A program made the translations under genes and the position numbers. DNA of 64,000 bases from Gemmatimonadota bacterium (GTDB lineage Bacteria; Gemmatimonadota; Gemmatimonadetes; Gemmatimonadales; GWC2-71-9), in the NCBI GenBank assembly GCA_016874005.1, contig VGVQ01000006.1:1-64000 (forward strand), given 5' to 3'. Positions 46,222 to 54,757 of the stretch are shown here, one piece after another. Position 1 is the stretch's first letter. Every line of letters starts with the position of its first letter. The notes under the pieces are model-generated. The model saw only the letters and a list, made by a program, of their open reading frames with translations. It did not search any database and had not been told where the DNA came from.

Positions 46222-47265
46222 ATGCGCGCAATCATCAAAGCGGCGCCCGGTGTCGGCATGACCGTCGCCGAGGTGCCGACCCCGCGGTGCGGTCCCGCCG
46301 ACGTGCTCATCAAGGTCAAAGCGGCTGGCGTCTGTGGTACCGATCTCCACATCTGGGAATGGGATCGCTGGGCGTCCAATCGGATCCGGCCCCCCGTCAC
46401 CATCGGACATGAGTTTGCCGGAGAGATCGTCGACCTCGGTCCGGAGGCTCTGGCCGCCGGCATCCTGCGACCGGGCGATCTGGTGACCGCCGAAGGTCAC
46501 ATCGTCTGCGGCCACTGTCTTCAGTGTCGCACCGGCCACGGCCACCTCTGCAAACGAACCAAGATCATCGGGGTCGATCGCGACGGCGCCTTCGCCGATT
46601 TCATCGCCATGCCCGCCTCCAACATCGTCAAGCTCCACGGCATTCCGGTGGAAGTCGGCGCGATCATGGACCCGGTCGGCAACGCGGTCCACACGGTACT
46701 CGAGGGGGTCGAGATCCCAGGCAGCACCGTGTTCGTCCTTGGTTGCGGTCCGATCGGTTGTTTCGCGGTCGGGGTGGCCAAAGCGGCCGGGGCGTCGTTG
46801 GTGATCGCCAGCGACCTCAACGACATGCGGCTCGATCTCGCCCGCAGTATGGGTGCTGACTTGGTCCTCAACCCGATGTCCGACGACGTGGTCAGCCGGG
46901 TGCTCGAGGCCACTCACGGCAATGGCGTCGATCTCGTCTGCGAGATGAGCGGCCATCCGGCCGGACACGCCCAGGCCTTCAAGGCCGCCCGGCTCGGCGG
47001 ACGAGTCAATCTGCTGGGGACGCCGAGCCAGAGCACCGAGGTCGACTTCGCCCATGAGATCATCTTCCGTGGCCTCACCCTGTACGGCGTGACGGGACGG
47101 AAGATGTACAGCACCTGGAACACCATGGCTCGAATGATCCGCTCGGGCCAACTCGACCCGCGACCGGTCATCACCCACCGGTTCCCCCTCGAGTCGATCG
47201 CCGAGGCCATCGCGGTGATCAAGGAGGGCCGGGCCGGCAAGGTCATCCTGGAGATCGATCGATGA
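46222..47265 (+). CDS. tdh: L-threonine 3-dehydrogenase
   Basis: A 347-residue zinc-dependent NAD oxidoreductase that converts threonine to 2-amino-3-ketobutyrate. Catalytic zinc ligands Cys38, His63 and Glu64 (GHE), four structural-zinc cysteines 96, 99, 102 and 110, and a Rossmann loop GCGPIGCFA are present. ATG 46222 matches the family start; TTG 46195 lies within the promoter -10 and is rejected. Its stop overlaps kbl by 4 bp, and the pair completes threonine breakdown to glycine and acetyl-CoA. Confidence 0.95.
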   Translation: MRAIIKAAPGVGMTVAEVPTPRCGPADVLIKVKAAGVCGTDLHIWEWDRWASNRIRPPVTIGHEFAGEIVDLGPEALAAGILRPGDLVTAEGHIVCGHCLQCRTGHGHLCKRTKIIGVDRDGAFADFIAMPASNIVKLHGIPVEVGAIMDPVGNAVHTVLEGVEIPGSTVFVLGCGPIGCFAVGVAKAAGASLVIASDLNDMRLDLARSMGADLVLNPMSDDVVSRVLEATHGNGVDLVCEMSGHPAGHAQAFKAARLGGRVNLLGTPSQSTEVDFAHEIIFRGLTLYGVTGRKMYSTWNTMARMIRSGQLDPRPVITHRFPLESIAEAIAVIKEGRAGKVILEIDR

Positions 47266-48461
47266 AGAACGCTCTCGACACCAGACTCGGAAACGAACTC
47301 AGCGCCTTTCGACGTGACGGGGTCTACAAGCGGCTCAACTTCCTGGAGGGGCCGCAGGCGGCCCGGGTCCGGATGGAAGGCCGCGGCGAAGTCGTGATCC
47401 TCTCGTCGAACAACTACCTCGGTCTCTGCAACGAGCCCGAGGTGGTCGCGGCCGGCAAGGCGGCGTTCGATCGGTTTGGCGCGGGGTCGGCGTCGGTCCG
47501 GTTCATTTGCGGGACCCTCACCATCCACCGCGAGTTGGAAGCCGCGCTCGCTCGCTTGGTCGGTACCGCCAGCTCGCTCTCGTTCATGAGCTGCTGGAAC
47601 GCCAACGAGGCCTTCCCGGTCACGCTCCTCACCGAACACGATCTGGTGTTGTCGGACCAACTCAATCACGCCTCCATCATCGACGGGATCCGCCTCGCCA
47701 AGTCGATCACCCGATGTCAGACCGGCGTCTATCAGCACAACGACATGGCCGACCTCGATGCCAAGCTCGGTCAGGCGAACGACCGTCAGGTCAAGATGGT
47801 CGTCACCGACGGCGTGTTCTCGATGGAAGGCTCGGTGGTCAACCTCCCCGACCTCCTCACGGTATGCCGTAAACACGGGGCCATCCTGGTGGTCGACGAC
47901 AGCCACTCAACCGGGGTCCTTGGGGCGACCGGCCGGGGGACGGCGGAGCACTTCGGCCTCCTCGGCGAGGTCGACATCATCACCACGACCCTGGGGAAAG
48001 CGCTGTCCGGCGGCGCCGGCGGGTTCGTGGCAGGTTCCACCGAGGTGTCCGACTACCTGATTCAGCGGGCCCGGCCCCAGCTGTTCACCAACGCCCTGCC
48101 AGCCCCGGTGGCGGCGGCAGGCCTGGCCGCCATCCGGTATCTCGAGGTCCATCCGGAACGGGTCCGAAAACTCCAAGACAACACTCGGTACTTCAGGGCC
48201 GGGCTCAAGGAGTTGGGTTTCAAGCCGCTCGATGGCGTCACCCCGATCGTGCCGGTCATCATCGGCGAAACGGCGGCGGCGATCCGGATGAGCGAGCTGT
48301 TGCTCGACGAGGGGATCTTCGTGACGGGGTTCGGCTACCCGGTGGTCCCGCAGGGTACGGCCCGGGTTCGCTGCCAGATCTCGGCCGCCCATTCGATCGA
48401 CGACCTCGACGAAGCCCTCCGGGCCTTTACCAAGGTGGGGCGCCGGCTCAGCCTGATTTGA
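47262..48461 (+). CDS. kbl: 2-amino-3-ketobutyrate CoA ligase (glycine C-acetyltransferase)
   Basis: A 399-residue PLP enzyme of the alpha-oxoamine synthase family. The Schiff-base lysine is Lys246 in TTTLGKALSGGAGG; VVDDSHSTG (Asp213, His215) binds the cofactor ring. It takes the product of Tdh and CoA to glycine and acetyl-CoA. Length and operon order (tdh then kbl) are typical, although in E. coli kbl comes first. ATG 47262 overlaps the tdh stop. Confidence 0.95.
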   Translation: MKNALDTRLGNELSAFRRDGVYKRLNFLEGPQAARVRMEGRGEVVILSSNNYLGLCNEPEVVAAGKAAFDRFGAGSASVRFICGTLTIHRELEAALARLVGTASSLSFMSCWNANEAFPVTLLTEHDLVLSDQLNHASIIDGIRLAKSITRCQTGVYQHNDMADLDAKLGQANDRQVKMVVTDGVFSMEGSVVNLPDLLTVCRKHGAILVVDDSHSTGVLGATGRGTAEHFGLLGEVDIITTTLGKALSGGAGGFVAGSTEVSDYLIQRARPQLFTNALPAPVAAAGLAAIRYLEVHPERVRKLQDNTRYFRAGLKELGFKPLDGVTPIVPVIIGETAAAIRMSELLLDEGIFVTGFGYPVVPQGTARVRCQISAAHSIDDLDEALRAFTKVGRRLSLI

Positions 48462-48590
48462 GGCCGCGGCGTGGCCCGGCAACCTGCGTTTCGGTTGCGA
48501 AAGCCGGACCCCCGACCCCCTGGGGCGGGACCGCGGGCGCGGCCCGAGCCGATACGCCAATTAATTAGACAGTCCAATCCTGGCCAGGAA

Positions 48591-48618
48591 CTGACGATCT
48601 AAGTTATTTTCTTACAAT
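48591..48618 (+). promoter_or_regulatory. Promoter in the AT-rich 303-bp gap before the 48765 gene
   Basis: The gap 48462-48764 contains one unusually AT-rich stretch (48555-48640). CTGACG (48591-48596), 16 bp, TACAAT (48613-48618) forms a plausible promoter with a leader of about 140 nt. Nothing else recognisable is in the gap. Confidence 0.5.
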
Positions 48619-48764
48619 GTTTTAGATAGATTTCAACCAGCTGGCTCGCCGATGGCTGACGGCGACGAACCGGCCAGCCATGCAGGAAATCGCCTGAGCA
48701 CGGGGTTTGCCATGGGAACCTCCCGGCTGGCATTCTCTTGGATCATTGGCGGAGGGTCGCTTCA

Positions 48765-49427
48765 ATGCGTCGTTCGGCTATTCTCGGTGTCGCCCTCGTG
48801 GGCCTGGCTCTGGTTTCGAAGCCCGTCTACGCCCAGCAGTGGGATGACCAGTTCCGGTGGTACATTGGGGCTCAGGCCGGAGTACTTGGCTTCGAAACCC
48901 CATCGCAAACGCGGGCCTTTGTTCCGACGGGCGGTGCTTCGCTGGTCATCCGGGCCAAGCGCACCGGCCTGATGGTGTCGCTCGACGAGGCCTTCGGCAG
49001 CGAAGAACTCACCGGGTATTCCGACGTCAACGTCAGCACTGGCGTTCGGCGGGTCACCTTCGACCGTCTCCGGAAGTACTCGGCGATGCTGACCGCCAAT
49101 CCGCTCAAGGGCGCGACTCAGCCGTACTTCGGATTCGGGTTCGGGCTCCTTCAGGTGGTCAATCCCAAGCCTCAGGACGTCTTCACGTCGCCCCAACAGT
49201 TCACCCTGGCCAAGCGTTTGGCGACCAGCAAGTCGACCGACGGGTTCATGTCGGTTCTCGCCGGCGTCCAGGCCCGAGTGAACGGCGTCGTCATCTTCGG
49301 CCAGTATCAGATCACCTCGTCGCCGTCGGATGGGAATCTGCTTCGGGGGCCGTCGCACGGGATTACCGGCGGGATCCGGGTGTCCCTTGGCGGCGCCAAA
49401 GAGGGGATCAAGGGCGGCGGGTACTAA
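48765..49427 (+). CDS. Predicted outer-membrane beta-barrel protein
   Basis: A 220-residue protein with a signal peptide cleaved after Val-Tyr-Ala near residue 23 and strands of alternating polarity, including YFGFGFGLLQVV and VVIFGQYQITSSP. The C-terminus is Gly/Lys-rich rather than ending in an aromatic strand, which is unusual for a barrel. ATG 48765 has GGAGG about 9 bases upstream and is preferred to ATG 48738. Function unknown. Convergent with the DNA glycosylase gene, with a 20-bp overlap. Confidence 0.65.
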   Translation: MRRSAILGVALVGLALVSKPVYAQQWDDQFRWYIGAQAGVLGFETPSQTRAFVPTGGASLVIRAKRTGLMVSLDEAFGSEELTGYSDVNVSTGVRRVTFDRLRKYSAMLTANPLKGATQPYFGFGFGLLQVVNPKPQDVFTSPQQFTLAKRLATSKSTDGFMSVLAGVQARVNGVVIFGQYQITSSPSDGNLLRGPSHGITGGIRVSLGGAKEGIKGGGY

Positions 49428-50028
49428 CCGATCTCAGGGGTACGACCGGCGGGGCGACCGAGGTGGTCGCCCCGCTTTCTTTTGCGACCAGGAATCGAAG
49501 CGGCCAGTCGACCGCTTTGGAGATCCCGATCCGGGCGGTCACCGTAGCCTCGAGTCGCGGTCCAGGAAACACTTCGACAGGCGAGCCGATCATCCGCCGG
49601 CCATCGAGAGCCCGGTCGATCCCGAGGGCCTGGGCCAGCTTCCCTGGTCCATCGGCCAGATTGCGATCCGGCACCGGGCCGCGGCGGCGGCGAGCCAGCG
49701 CCGTTCCGCTGGTGATCACGACGGCGCGGAGCAATACCGCCGCGCCAAGGCCCTCGGGACCGCACACCAGATTGGCGCACCAGTGAATCCCGTAGGACCG
49801 GTAGACATACCAGGTGCCCGGCGGCTGGTAGATGGACGCGTTGCCGGCGTAGCGCCGACCCCGAAAGGCATGCGAGGCGGGATCTTCGGCGCCGAGATAC
49901 GCCTCGGTCTCGACGATCGTCGCCTCGACTCGGCCGCCCTGGGTCGAAACGAGGCTCGCCCCGATCAGATCCCGGCCGACGAGATCTGCGGGGCGAGCGA
50001 AATAATCGGGGGAGAAGCGGGCGATCAG
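49408..50028 (-). CDS. AAG-type 3-methyladenine DNA glycosylase, CTG start
   Basis: A 206-residue base-excision repair glycosylase. TIVETEAYLG contains the catalytic Glu, RYAGNASIYQPPGTWYVYRS the wedge Tyr region, and DGPGKLAQALGI the usual product-site segment. The normal fold begins about 12 residues before VGRDLIGA. No ATG, GTG or TTG precedes it: the first is GTG 49767, which would remove the catalytic Glu. CTG 50028 overlaps the stop of the NYN gene as CTGA, the same geometry as the many ATGA/GTGA overlaps here, so I take CTG as the start. Confidence 0.82.
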   Translation of the reverse strand: MIARFSPDYFARPADLVGRDLIGASLVSTQGGRVEATIVETEAYLGAEDPASHAFRGRRYAGNASIYQPPGTWYVYRSYGIHWCANLVCGPEGLGAAVLLRAVVITSGTALARRRRGPVPDRNLADGPGKLAQALGIDRALDGRRMIGSPVEVFPGPRLEATVTARIGISKAVDWPLRFLVAKESGATTSVAPPVVPLRSVSTRRP

Positions 50029-51671
50029 GCGCTGGCCTTGGGCCGGCCGCGGCCCCGCCGCGACCGAGTTCTTCCCTTGGCCGTCGCCTGCCCGTCCCGA
50101 TCGGCCTGGCGCTCGGCGGGCTGAGCGGCGATCTCGCCGGCTGCCCCCGCCGCGGCCGTTGCCGCCGGTCGTTTGCCGCGGCTTCGGCCAGCCGGTCGGC
50201 GCGACTTCTCGCCGGTCTTTGGCTCGGGCGCGGTTGCCGCCGCGGGCTTGGCGGGCTCTTCGACGCTGACGACGCCGACGAGCGGGATATCGGCCTTGAG
50301 GAGCGGGCTTCGGGAGCCGCGGCGGAACCGCAGGGTCGGTTGCCGGGCCGCCTCCGAGGCGCCGTCTGGCGTGGGAGCGGCCGCCGGCAGCGGCGGCGCG
50401 GCGGTCACCGACACCGGGCTGCTGCCGTTGGCGGTGAGTCGAGCCCGTTCGACCCGCGACAGCGACACCTCGAACTCATCGGGACCGATCTTCTTGGCGT
50501 CGGCGACCTCGGCGTCGTTCGCCTGCCGGAGGAGGCGACCGAACCGTTCGGCATCGAGAATCTCGTCTTCGCGTCCGTGGAGGGCGGCCATTCTGGCGCG
50601 GAGCACGTCGCCGCGGGCGGGGCTCCCGAGCTCGCCTAACGCGCGCTTGAGGAGGTCGAAGGCGCCGCTCAAGGTCAGCCGGTCCGACGGGGGAGGCGAG
50701 CTCGGCGGCCGGGTCGGGGCCTTGCGATCGGTGGTGGCTCGCTCCGCCGACCCGTTCCGGCCGCGGTCTCGATCGCGGCCCCGCCGGCTGCGACCCCGGC
50801 CTCGGCGGTCGTCCTCGGCCCGACCGGCCCCGCGAGCCGACTCGGGCAATGCCGCTGGGGCCGCCGCGGCGGTCGGGCGCGACGAGGGCGCCGCCGGCCC
50901 TGGGGCGACTTCGTACTGGCCGTTGTCGAGTTTGGTGAGGGTCACCAGGCCCCGGCTGGCCGCTTCGGAGACGAATTTGGAAAACCGGTTGAATCCGGCA
51001 TTTCGTTCGTCGAAGTTCTGGTCGATCTGCTGCATCACTTGCTTGAGCCGGTCCGACCGCATCACGTCGCCGTTGGCCACCATCCGCTGCACCGCCTCGC
51101 GGACCAGCTCCCAGGGATCCCGCTCGGCGGACGGCGCATCGGTCTCTTTGTTGAGACCCGCGAGCTCGCTGTACGAGTAGTACTCGTCACAGTTCTGGAT
51201 CAGCAGGTCGCTGGCCGATTCCCGAATGCCGATCCCGACGACGTATTTGCCGTATTCCTTGAGCTTGAGCACCAGCGAGGAGAAATCGCTGTCGCCCGAG
51301 AGGATGATGAAGGTCCCGATCTCCGGTCGGGTGAACACCAATTCGATCGCATCGATCGCGAGACGGATGTCGGTCGCGTTCTTCTTGGTGGAGCCGACGG
51401 CCGTCGCCCAGATCATGTCGATCGAGCGCTCGGTCAGCGGCATCACGTATTGGGGATACCGGCGCCAATCGGCATAGGCCCGCTGGACCGTGACCTTGCC
51501 CTTGATGATGTCGCTGTTGAGCAGGGTCTTGAGCTCCTTGGTCAGGTCGGAGCGGACACCCATGGTTACGTTGTCGAAGTCGATCAGGAGCGCCGCATGG
51601 GGCGCGACGAATGGCACTGCGGTGGCCGCCGATGTTGTCAATCGGCCAGCCCGGTTGATGGGGCCCGTCAC
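50025..51671 (-). CDS. NYN-domain protein with LOTUS/OST-HTH repeats
   Basis: A 548-residue predicted RNA-binding protein or ribonuclease. The NYN (LabA/DUF88, PIN-like) domain spans about 25-180, with LLIDFDNVTMG and LSGDSDFSSLVLKLK bearing the acidic residues. Two OST-HTH/LOTUS-like winged helices follow (about 195-270 and 345-430), separated and ended by low-complexity Arg/Gly/Ala/Pro stretches, including a basic tail. Such proteins are thought to bind or cut RNA. It is translationally coupled to the downstream DNA glycosylase. GTG 51671 is used. Confidence 0.85.
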   Translation of the reverse strand: MTGPINRAGRLTTSAATAVPFVAPHAALLIDFDNVTMGVRSDLTKELKTLLNSDIIKGKVTVQRAYADWRRYPQYVMPLTERSIDMIWATAVGSTKKNATDIRLAIDAIELVFTRPEIGTFIILSGDSDFSSLVLKLKEYGKYVVGIGIRESASDLLIQNCDEYYSYSELAGLNKETDAPSAERDPWELVREAVQRMVANGDVMRSDRLKQVMQQIDQNFDERNAGFNRFSKFVSEAASRGLVTLTKLDNGQYEVAPGPAAPSSRPTAAAAPAALPESARGAGRAEDDRRGRGRSRRGRDRDRGRNGSAERATTDRKAPTRPPSSPPPSDRLTLSGAFDLLKRALGELGSPARGDVLRARMAALHGREDEILDAERFGRLLRQANDAEVADAKKIGPDEFEVSLSRVERARLTANGSSPVSVTAAPPLPAAAPTPDGASEAARQPTLRFRRGSRSPLLKADIPLVGVVSVEEPAKPAAATAPEPKTGEKSRRPAGRSRGKRPAATAAAGAAGEIAAQPAERQADRDGQATAKGRTRSRRGRGRPKASA

Positions 51672-51875
51672 AGGTTGCTACTCCACTGCGCTCGAGGCGG
51701 GGTGCCTCGTCCCTGCCGCTTCGCCGCACCGCCACTTCGGGCTGGTCGCGTGAACTCGGTCGGGGGCCGGGGCGGCCAGCGCTCGGCGCTACAAGTTGTT
51801 GCCAGGTCACTCGCATGTGGACCTGGCGTTGGCGGGGAGAATACTACGAGCCACCACGCCGCGACGGTAGTCCCG

Positions 51876-52574
51876 TCAGCCGCGGAGCACCTCGTCGACG
51901 ACCCGCTCCCCGGCGCGGCCGTCCCAACCTTCGGGGCGCCGCGGGGAGAACATCCCCCTCGCGCGCTCCGCCAAAATCGCCTCGACCGCCGAGCCGATGG
52001 CGCGCCGACTCGACGCCACCAGCCGATTGGTGCCCTGGGACACCGTCACCGGCCGTTCGGTGTTGGGGCGCGCGGTTAGGCATGGCACCCCGAGTACCGT
52101 GGTTTCCTCCTGGAGTCCCCCCGAATCCGTCAGCACCAGCGCGGCCTGCTCGACCAGCCCGATGGTCTCGAGATAGCCGAGCGGCTCGAGCAGCCGGACC
52201 GCCGACCGGGTCGGAGCCAGGCCGGCATCGCCAAGTCGCTGGCGGGTCCGCGGGTGCACCACGAACACCACCGGCATCGTCGTGCCCAAGTCGTCCAGGG
52301 CACCGATCAGCTCGGCGAGGGTCGCCGGGTCATCGACGTTGGATGGCCGATGCAAGGTCACCACGGCGTAGTGGCCCGGCGTCAACCCGAGCCGATCGGG
52401 CATCCCGAGGGCACCGGCCTTCTCCCGGAGGAACAGCAGGGTATCGACCATCACGTTGCCCACCAGGCGGACTCGATCGCTGGGAATCCCTTCGGCCGCC
52501 AGGTTGGCGTTGCCGTCTCGACTGGGGGTCAGCAGCAGGTCGGCCAGGCGGTCGGTCAGGACCCGGGCCCTTGC
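51876..52574 (-). pseudogene. wecB: 3' part of UDP-GlcNAc 2-epimerase gene
   Basis: The frame encodes the C-terminal 230 or so residues of a WecB-type epimerase: RVLTDRLADLLLTPS, VGNVMVDTLL, VTLHRPSNVD, VFVVHPRTRQ and the UDP-binding SGGLQEETTVLGVPCLT. The N-terminal Rossmann domain (about 140 residues with the first catalytic residues) is missing. In this frame a TGA occurs at 52577-52575, and the DNA upstream of about 52570 is transketolase. The only later start is GTG 52463, which begins at VGNVMVD. It is not expected to be functional. Confidence 0.85.
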
Positions 52575-52764
52575 TCACCACCAACCGGTCCCGAGTCGGC
52601 GACCGCGGCGCCGCCGGATCGACCCGGAGCACGCCGCTGTAGAGCACGGCGAGGATGTCCGTCATCGACAAACAGGTGCCGATGTGCGAACTCTTCGCGG
52701 CGTGGACCATGGTGAGGGCGTGCCGCCGAACTCGGCGGGCCAGCTCAGCCGGTGCGATCGCCAT
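52567..52764 (-). pseudogene. 5' fragment of a transketolase N-terminal subunit gene
   Basis: From ATG 52764 the frame reads LARRVRRHALTMVHAAKSSHIGTCLSMTDILAVLYSGVL and continues to DRLVVSKG, the first 65 residues of an N-terminal transketolase subunit, including the thiamine-phosphate-binding HIG motif. The next expected residue (His of KGH) is lost because the DNA changes to wecB. The start overlaps the stop of the epimerase gene (52745) by 20 bp. Such small transketolases occur in polysaccharide clusters. Confidence 0.85.
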
Positions 52765-53689
52765 GGTCCCGGTACCAGGCCACCGTTTCGGCGAGCCCGC
52801 GGTCGAGATCGATCGCGGGGGACCAACCGGTGGCCCGCTGGAGGCGGCTGATGTCGGCCTCGAGGTGCATCACCTGATCCGGCCGATAGAGCAGTTCACC
52901 GAACCCGACCGGCAGGCTCGGGTCGATGAGGTCGCGGATTCGCTCCACGACCCGGCGAACCGTCACGATCCGGCCCGAGCCGATGTTGTAGACGCCCTCG
53001 GCGTCGGAGTCGTCGATGGTGGCCACCACGGCCGCCGCGATGTCGCGCACGTGGATGTAGTCCCAGTTCTGGCGCCCTTCGGTCAACTGGGGGCGCTCCC
53101 CGCGCAGCAATCGGAGGGTCACGTAGGGGATCAACCAGCGGGGATGGTCTTTGGGGCCGTAGGTCGAAAAGAGGCGGAGCCAGACGAACCGCATTTGGTG
53201 CTGCGAGGCTCGGAGCCGGGCGAGATGGCTGACCGCGAGTTTCGAGGCCCCGTACAGGGTCGTGGGCCGAGTGGCGTCGGTCTCTCGAATGCTCGCCATG
53301 TGCGGTCCGTACTCGGCCTGCGATCCCATCCCGATCCAGTGGGCCGCGCCGACCTGATGGGCCACGTTGAGCAGCTCGATCGAGCTTTCGATGTTCTTGA
53401 GCTGGCGGGCTTCGTCGCGGTCTTTGGGGCCCACGCCTTCCCAGGCGAGGTGCACCACCGTATCCGGGGCGAATCGGGCCAGGGCGTCGCGGTAGCTCTC
53501 GGGTCGGTCGAGATCGCCCTCGATCAGGGTCAACCGATCGACCAGCGAGCGGTCCAGCCGCCAGAGATTCGATCCGGGCCGGACGATCGCCGCGACGGCT
53601 CTCGTGCCATCGGCGAGCAGCTGCTCGACGGTATACGATCCGACGAACCCGCTCGCCCCGGTCACCAGCACCCGCCGGCCGCCGGTCAC
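52745..53689 (-). CDS. NAD-dependent epimerase/dehydratase (extended SDR)
   Basis: A 314-residue nucleotide-sugar enzyme. The NAD loop TGASGFVGS lies near residues 9-17, a Ser/Tyr/Lys active site is visible (SQAEYG, then YGASK), and the C-terminal substrate domain includes DYIHVRDIAAAV. GTG 53689 overlaps the stop of the phosphotransferase-like gene (GTGA). The exact sugar nucleotide is not clear. It is part of the polysaccharide locus. Confidence 0.88.
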   Translation of the reverse strand: MTGGRRVLVTGASGFVGSYTVEQLLADGTRAVAAIVRPGSNLWRLDRSLVDRLTLIEGDLDRPESYRDALARFAPDTVVHLAWEGVGPKDRDEARQLKNIESSIELLNVAHQVGAAHWIGMGSQAEYGPHMASIRETDATRPTTLYGASKLAVSHLARLRASQHQMRFVWLRLFSTYGPKDHPRWLIPYVTLRLLRGERPQLTEGRQNWDYIHVRDIAAAVVATIDDSDAEGVYNIGSGRIVTVRRVVERIRDLIDPSLPVGFGELLYRPDQVMHLEADISRLQRATGWSPAIDLDRGLAETVAWYRDHGDRTG

Positions 53690-54732
53690 GGCCTCACCGC
53701 CTCGGGAAGACCTAACGCCTCCATCGCCCGGGTGATCCTCCCCGCGGCGGCTGGCCGCCCCGGCGGGTCCCCGATGCCGAACCGCAGTCGCACCACGGTC
53801 CGAGCCACCGCGATCCGGAGATAGTAGAGCCAGAACCGGCAACCCCGCTCCTGTGCCAAGGCGAACCGGTAGCCCTCGAACAGGGCCGGCCAGCGGCGTT
53901 CCGGGTGGAACGCCGCGCAGGAGGCGATTTCGAAAATCGGGGCACCCACCAGGGCGTCCTCCCAATCCACCAGCCCCTTCACGGTGCCGTCCATGGCGAG
54001 AATGACGTTGGGACCGCCGGGATCGCCATGCAGCAGGCGGTCGGAGATGTCGTCGTACCGACCGGCTCGAATCCGCCGTTCGATGGCCCCGGCCGTCTCG
54101 GCCGCGACGACCCCGCCTGTCACCAACGCGGCGAGGTGGTCCGGGAGCCGCTCGACGACGTAGTCGGCCCAGCTCGTCTCGATGCCGACGAAGTCGGTCG
54201 GGCCACCGCGCTCGGCGACGATCGCGATCGGTCCGGCGCCGGCGAGACAGACGCCGTGGAGTTCGCGAAGGTACCGGCCGAGCGATCTCAAGGCCCGCTC
54301 GGTGGCGACGTCGTCGTCGTCGCAATCGGCGAGGGTCGGTCCCTCGAGGCGTTCCACCACGCCGAACGCCGCCGGCACGGCCGCCTTGCTGGTGTCGACC
54401 GCCACCACGGCGGGCACCGCGAGGCCGATGGTCCGCAGATAGCGAAGCAGCCGGGCCTCGACCGCAAGGCCGGTTTCCAGTTCGACATGGTCCAGCCGGT
54501 TGACCCGGATCATCACCCGGAGTCCGTTGCCAAGCTCCGCCGGCACCACCCAACGGAAGGTGCCTCGCCGCGCCTGGCCCTCGATGGCGGCCACCGCGAG
54601 CCCGGTGGATGCCTCCACCGCGCGGCGCAGCGCGTCGGTGGGCGGAGGCCGGTCGGGAGCCAGTCCCGCCCGCAGCGCCCGGAGCCGATCGTCCGCTTCG
54701 GTCAGGTCCGCTTTGAGGAGGAACCGTCCCAT
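53686..54732 (-). CDS. Aminoglycoside-phosphotransferase-family kinase
   Basis: A 348-residue protein kinase-like phosphotransferase. LLHGDPGGPNVI has the catalytic Asp of the HGD motif and the metal Asn, and GLVDWEDALVGAP has the second metal Asp. The nucleotide-binding strand near residues 60-95 is less clear. In polysaccharide or lipid-related clusters this family phosphorylates sugars or small alcohols; antibiotic resistance is unlikely from context. ATG 54732 is preferred to ATG 54786, which would overlap the sulfotransferase end by 29 bp. Confidence 0.8.
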   Translation of the reverse strand: MGRFLLKADLTEADDRLRALRAGLAPDRPPPTDALRRAVEASTGLAVAAIEGQARRGTFRWVVPAELGNGLRVMIRVNRLDHVELETGLAVEARLLRYLRTIGLAVPAVVAVDTSKAAVPAAFGVVERLEGPTLADCDDDDVATERALRSLGRYLRELHGVCLAGAGPIAIVAERGGPTDFVGIETSWADYVVERLPDHLAALVTGGVVAAETAGAIERRIRAGRYDDISDRLLHGDPGGPNVILAMDGTVKGLVDWEDALVGAPIFEIASCAAFHPERRWPALFEGYRFALAQERGCRFWLYYLRIAVARTVVRLRFGIGDPPGRPAAAGRITRAMEALGLPEAVRP

Positions 54733-54757
54733 CGAGGCACCGGCGCGACGGTACGAC

